Made by a program: the position numbers and the translations under genes. From the NCBI GenBank assembly GCA_046757205.1, contig JBHHXR010000187.1, positions 1 to 7,374 on the forward strand: DNA of 7,374 bases, written 5' to 3'. Below, in pieces: positions 5,563-7,374 of the stretch. Origin of the DNA: JBHHXR01 sp046757205 (GTDB lineage: Bacteria; Pseudomonadota; Alphaproteobacteria; Rhodobacterales; Rhodobacteraceae). The notes below the pieces were generated by a model. The model saw nothing but the letters and a program-made list of their open reading frames with translations, was not told the origin of the DNA and ran no database searches. How positions within the stretch are numbered: the stretch's first letter is position 1; each line of letters opens with the position of its first letter.

Positions 5563-5609
5563 CACTTTCGTTGTGGCGGCACCACCGCCGGGCCGGTATT
5601 ACATCGGCG

Positions 5610-7163
5610 ATGGGCAGCGGCAAACCGGCAGTGGCGTTATCGGAAGATCAGGCGGCGGCGCACGATCTTGTCGCGCAGGCATTGCGCGGCGCCGGCGTGG
5701 ATATCGAGGCCGGCGAAATTCTTCCCGAAGCAGGAACGTCCGGGGAAACGATTGCCGTGGTCGGCAAGGCCGGCTCCGGCAAGACTCTGCTGCTGGCGCA
5801 ACTGGTCGCGGCGCTGGACGATGCCGGCGTGGTGCCGGTCTCGGCCGGTTACGAAGGACGGCAAACACGCGAACGCCGCACGTTCGCCGTTCTGGCGCCG
5901 ACCAACAAGGCCGCCAGCGTCCTGCGCGCCGGCGGCGTGCCGGCGACCACCATCCACCGCATCCTCTACACGCCGGTCTACGATCCCGAATATGAAGAAA
6001 TCGCCCGCTGGCTGACCGGCGGAGGAGCCCGGCCTACCGTCGAGGGACTGTCCGACGCGGCGTTGGACCGTGCCGAAGCCTTCTTCAGGAGCCACCCGTC
6101 GGTGCCCGGCGCGCTGGCCTGCGCGGGGCTGCGCGGCTCGGATTTCATCACCGGTTGGACGCGGCGCGACGATCCCCTGGACATCGGACTTGTCGACGAG
6201 GCATCCATGCTGGACGACTCGCAACTGGACGATCTGCGCGAGATTTTTTCGACGCTGATATTGTTCGGCGATCCTGCCCAGCTCGCACCGGTCGGCCAGT
6301 CCGGGAACATGTCCTTTGACAAGCTGCCGCCGGACAGGCGGATCGCGCTGCACAGGGTCCACCGGCAGGAGTGCGACCATCCCATTCTCGACCTTGCGCA
6401 CGCACTCGGTGATGCCGCACTTTCGTTCAGGGATTTCGAAGGACTTGTGCGCGAGACCGCGGCAAGGGACGACAGGATCAGGCTCGCGCCGCGCGCCGAT
6501 GCCGATCTCATGGCCAGTTCTCCGGTGCTGGTCTGGCGGAACGCGACGCGGATCCGCCTCATCGAGGCGTTTCGCACCGCGTTCGGCGCCACCGACACCG
6601 AACTGCTGCCGGGCGAGCCGCTGATCTGCGACGGCATCGAACTGCCCCTCTCGCACCGGCGCAAGCGCATCGACCTGGAGGCGCGCGGGCTGATAAAGGG
6701 CGCGCAGGCGATTTACCTCGGGAAAGGACGGAAACCGGGATTCAGCCGGCTCTTTCTGCCCGGTTCCGAAGAGCCGCAAATAAACGTCGCCTCGATCATC
6801 AAGATCGAGACGCCGGGCCGGGAAGAACCGTTCATCCCCTCGGCTGCGCGCATGGGCGCGGCCTTTCTGCACGGCGCTGCGGTCACGATACACAAGGCGC
6901 AGGGCTCGCAATGGCCCGACGTTCAGGTCTTTGCCCCCGACCTCTACGCCGCCGCCCGGTCGGGCCGCGAGGAGGCAGGGATACCGTTGTGGAAGCGGTT
7001 GGCATATGTCGCCGTCACCAGAGCCGAGGAACGCCTGCATTGGGTCACGCGGTACTCCCTTGCGCGGCCGGCGCGGCCGCTGAATGTCCGCGACATGACA
7101 CGGATCACGGCGCCGCTGACGCTTTCCGGTGACGCCGACCAGATCACGATGCCCATCCCATGA
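5610..7163 (+). CDS. Superfamily 1 DNA helicase, Dda/RecD2-like
   Basis: ATP-driven DNA helicase of 517 residues. Motifs in order: Q-like LSEDQAAAHDL (10-20), Walker A GKAGSGKT (52-59), motif Ia LAPTNKAA (95-102), Walker B LVDEASML (194-201), motif III ILFGDPAQLAPVG (217-229), motif IV-like HRVHRQ (248-253), UvrD_C_2-type motif V AAVTIHKAQGSQW (423-435) and motif VI YVAVTRAEERLHWV (466-479) with the arginine finger Arg471. The VTIHKAQGSQW form marks the SF1B Dda/RecD2 group, which moves 5' to 3'. No RecD2 N-terminal helix-hairpin-helix repeats are present, so the size is closer to phage Dda. A role in replication or recombination repair is inferred. The ATG at 5610 is preferred; a TTG at 5571 would add 13 unconserved residues. 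Neither has a strong ribosome-binding site. It starts 47 bp after luxI on the same strand and may be cotranscribed. Confidence 0.93.
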   Translation: MGSGKPAVALSEDQAAAHDLVAQALRGAGVDIEAGEILPEAGTSGETIAVVGKAGSGKTLLLAQLVAALDDAGVVPVSAGYEGRQTRERRTFAVLAPTNKAASVLRAGGVPATTIHRILYTPVYDPEYEEIARWLTGGGARPTVEGLSDAALDRAEAFFRSHPSVPGALACAGLRGSDFITGWTRRDDPLDIGLVDEASMLDDSQLDDLREIFSTLILFGDPAQLAPVGQSGNMSFDKLPPDRRIALHRVHRQECDHPILDLAHALGDAALSFRDFEGLVRETAARDDRIRLAPRADADLMASSPVLVWRNATRIRLIEAFRTAFGATDTELLPGEPLICDGIELPLSHRRKRIDLEARGLIKGAQAIYLGKGRKPGFSRLFLPGSEEPQINVASIIKIETPGREEPFIPSAARMGAAFLHGAAVTIHKAQGSQWPDVQVFAPDLYAAARSGREEAGIPLWKRLAYVAVTRAEERLHWVTRYSLARPARPLNVRDMTRITAPLTLSGDADQITMPIP

Positions 7164-7185
7164 CTCGCGCCGCCCGGCGGTTTAC

Positions 7186-7233
7186 TCCGGGGCGCAGCCC
7201 CGGATCGCGCCCACCTCGGGGCAGGCGCGATCC
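7186..7233. terminator. Overlapping GC-rich hairpins after the helicase, likely terminator
   Basis: Hairpin A: TCCGGGGC (7186-7193), loop GCA, GCCCCGGA (7197-7204). Hairpin B: GGATCGCGCC (7202-7211), 12-base loop, GGCGCGATCC (7224-7233), a perfect 10-bp stem. They share 7202-7204. A third pairing is possible between GCCCCG (7197-7202) and CGGGGC (7217-7222), which is incompatible with both. The array begins 22 bases after the helicase stop. There is no T-tract on either strand, so if this is a terminator it is bidirectional and relies on stem strength or on Rho. Confidence 0.6.
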
Positions 7234-7236
7234 TTG

Positions 7237-7374
7237 TCAATCCGGACAGCGGTTTCCATCAAAGAGCATCATGTTCTGGACCGGGATGCCCAAAGACGGA
7301 ATCACCTTCATGAAAGGTGACCGCGCCAACCACAGGGCGGCGCCTGACTGGGCGGGCGCGAATGCGCCCGGCCC
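7237..7374. other. Right-edge open frames, strand undecided, with two hairpins
   Basis: Two readings are open. On the minus strand a frame runs from the window edge for 45 codons to a TGA at 7237-7239, ending in VIPSLGIPVQNMMLFDGNRCPD. It would be the C-terminus of a gene convergent with the helicase, ending four bases before hairpin B. On the plus strand an ATG at 7271, after AAAGAG, starts MFWTGMPKDGITFMKGDRAN and runs off the edge. The third codon positions of both readings coincide and are GC-rich, so codon bias cannot separate them. TCACCTT (7302-7308)/AAGGTGA (7314-7320) and CGGGCGC (7353-7359)/GCGCCCG (7364-7370) also form hairpins, so it may be non-coding. I recognise neither peptide. 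Confidence 0.3.

Noticed and set aside
5571..5609. N-terminal extension of the helicase from a TTG at 5571
   Set aside because: Adds 13 basic, unconserved residues; no ribosome-binding site supports it over the ATG at 5610.
5637..7040. Minus-strand open frame of about 467 codons opposite the helicase
   Set aside because: Antisense shadow with no motif, while the plus frame carries all SF1 helicase motifs.

Overview
The window looks like chromosomal DNA from a GC-rich alphaproteobacterium, most likely in or near the Rhodobacterales. Three things suggest this: it carries the ethylmalonyl-CoA pathway pair ecm and ccr, its LuxI has the C-terminal style common in that group, and the coding regions have strong G/C third-position bias.

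Layout. Positions 1-1556 (minus strand) hold the N-terminal ~518 codons of ethylmalonyl-CoA mutase (ecm), cut by the left window edge. Positions 1821-2156 (minus) encode a small exported protein of unknown function. Positions 2453-3724 (plus) hold a complete crotonyl-CoA carboxylase/reductase (ccr). After a 217-bp gap comes a short ORF (3942-4190) whose tail overlaps the next gene. Then follow a LuxR-type regulator (4099-4815), a LuxI-type acyl-homoserine-lactone synthase (4924-5562) and a Dda/RecD2-like superfamily 1 helicase (5610-7163). The last 211 bp contain overlapping GC-rich hairpins, then an open frame that leaves the window and whose strand I cannot decide.

How the parts fit. Ccr makes ethylmalonyl-CoA from crotonyl-CoA, CO2 and NADPH. 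After epimerisation (gene not in this window) Ecm converts it to methylsuccinyl-CoA, so the two genes give two committed steps of acetyl-CoA assimilation without isocitrate lyase. Their upstream regions share TTGCG-type elements that could serve one regulator. The luxR-luxI pair is a complete quorum-sensing module by conserved residues. Just upstream of luxI a 12-bp dyad sits where a lux box would be expected relative to a plausible -10. The helicase follows luxI by 47 bp and may be cotranscribed, with no evident functional link.

The most useful leads are: the small ORF before luxR, where tandem stops in the next frame suggest a frameshift or a programmed overlap; the shared TTGCG elements; the candidate lux box; the unassigned secreted protein between ecm and ccr; and the mutually exclusive hairpins after the helicase. 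I saw no tRNA, rRNA, CRISPR array, insertion sequence or phage gene.
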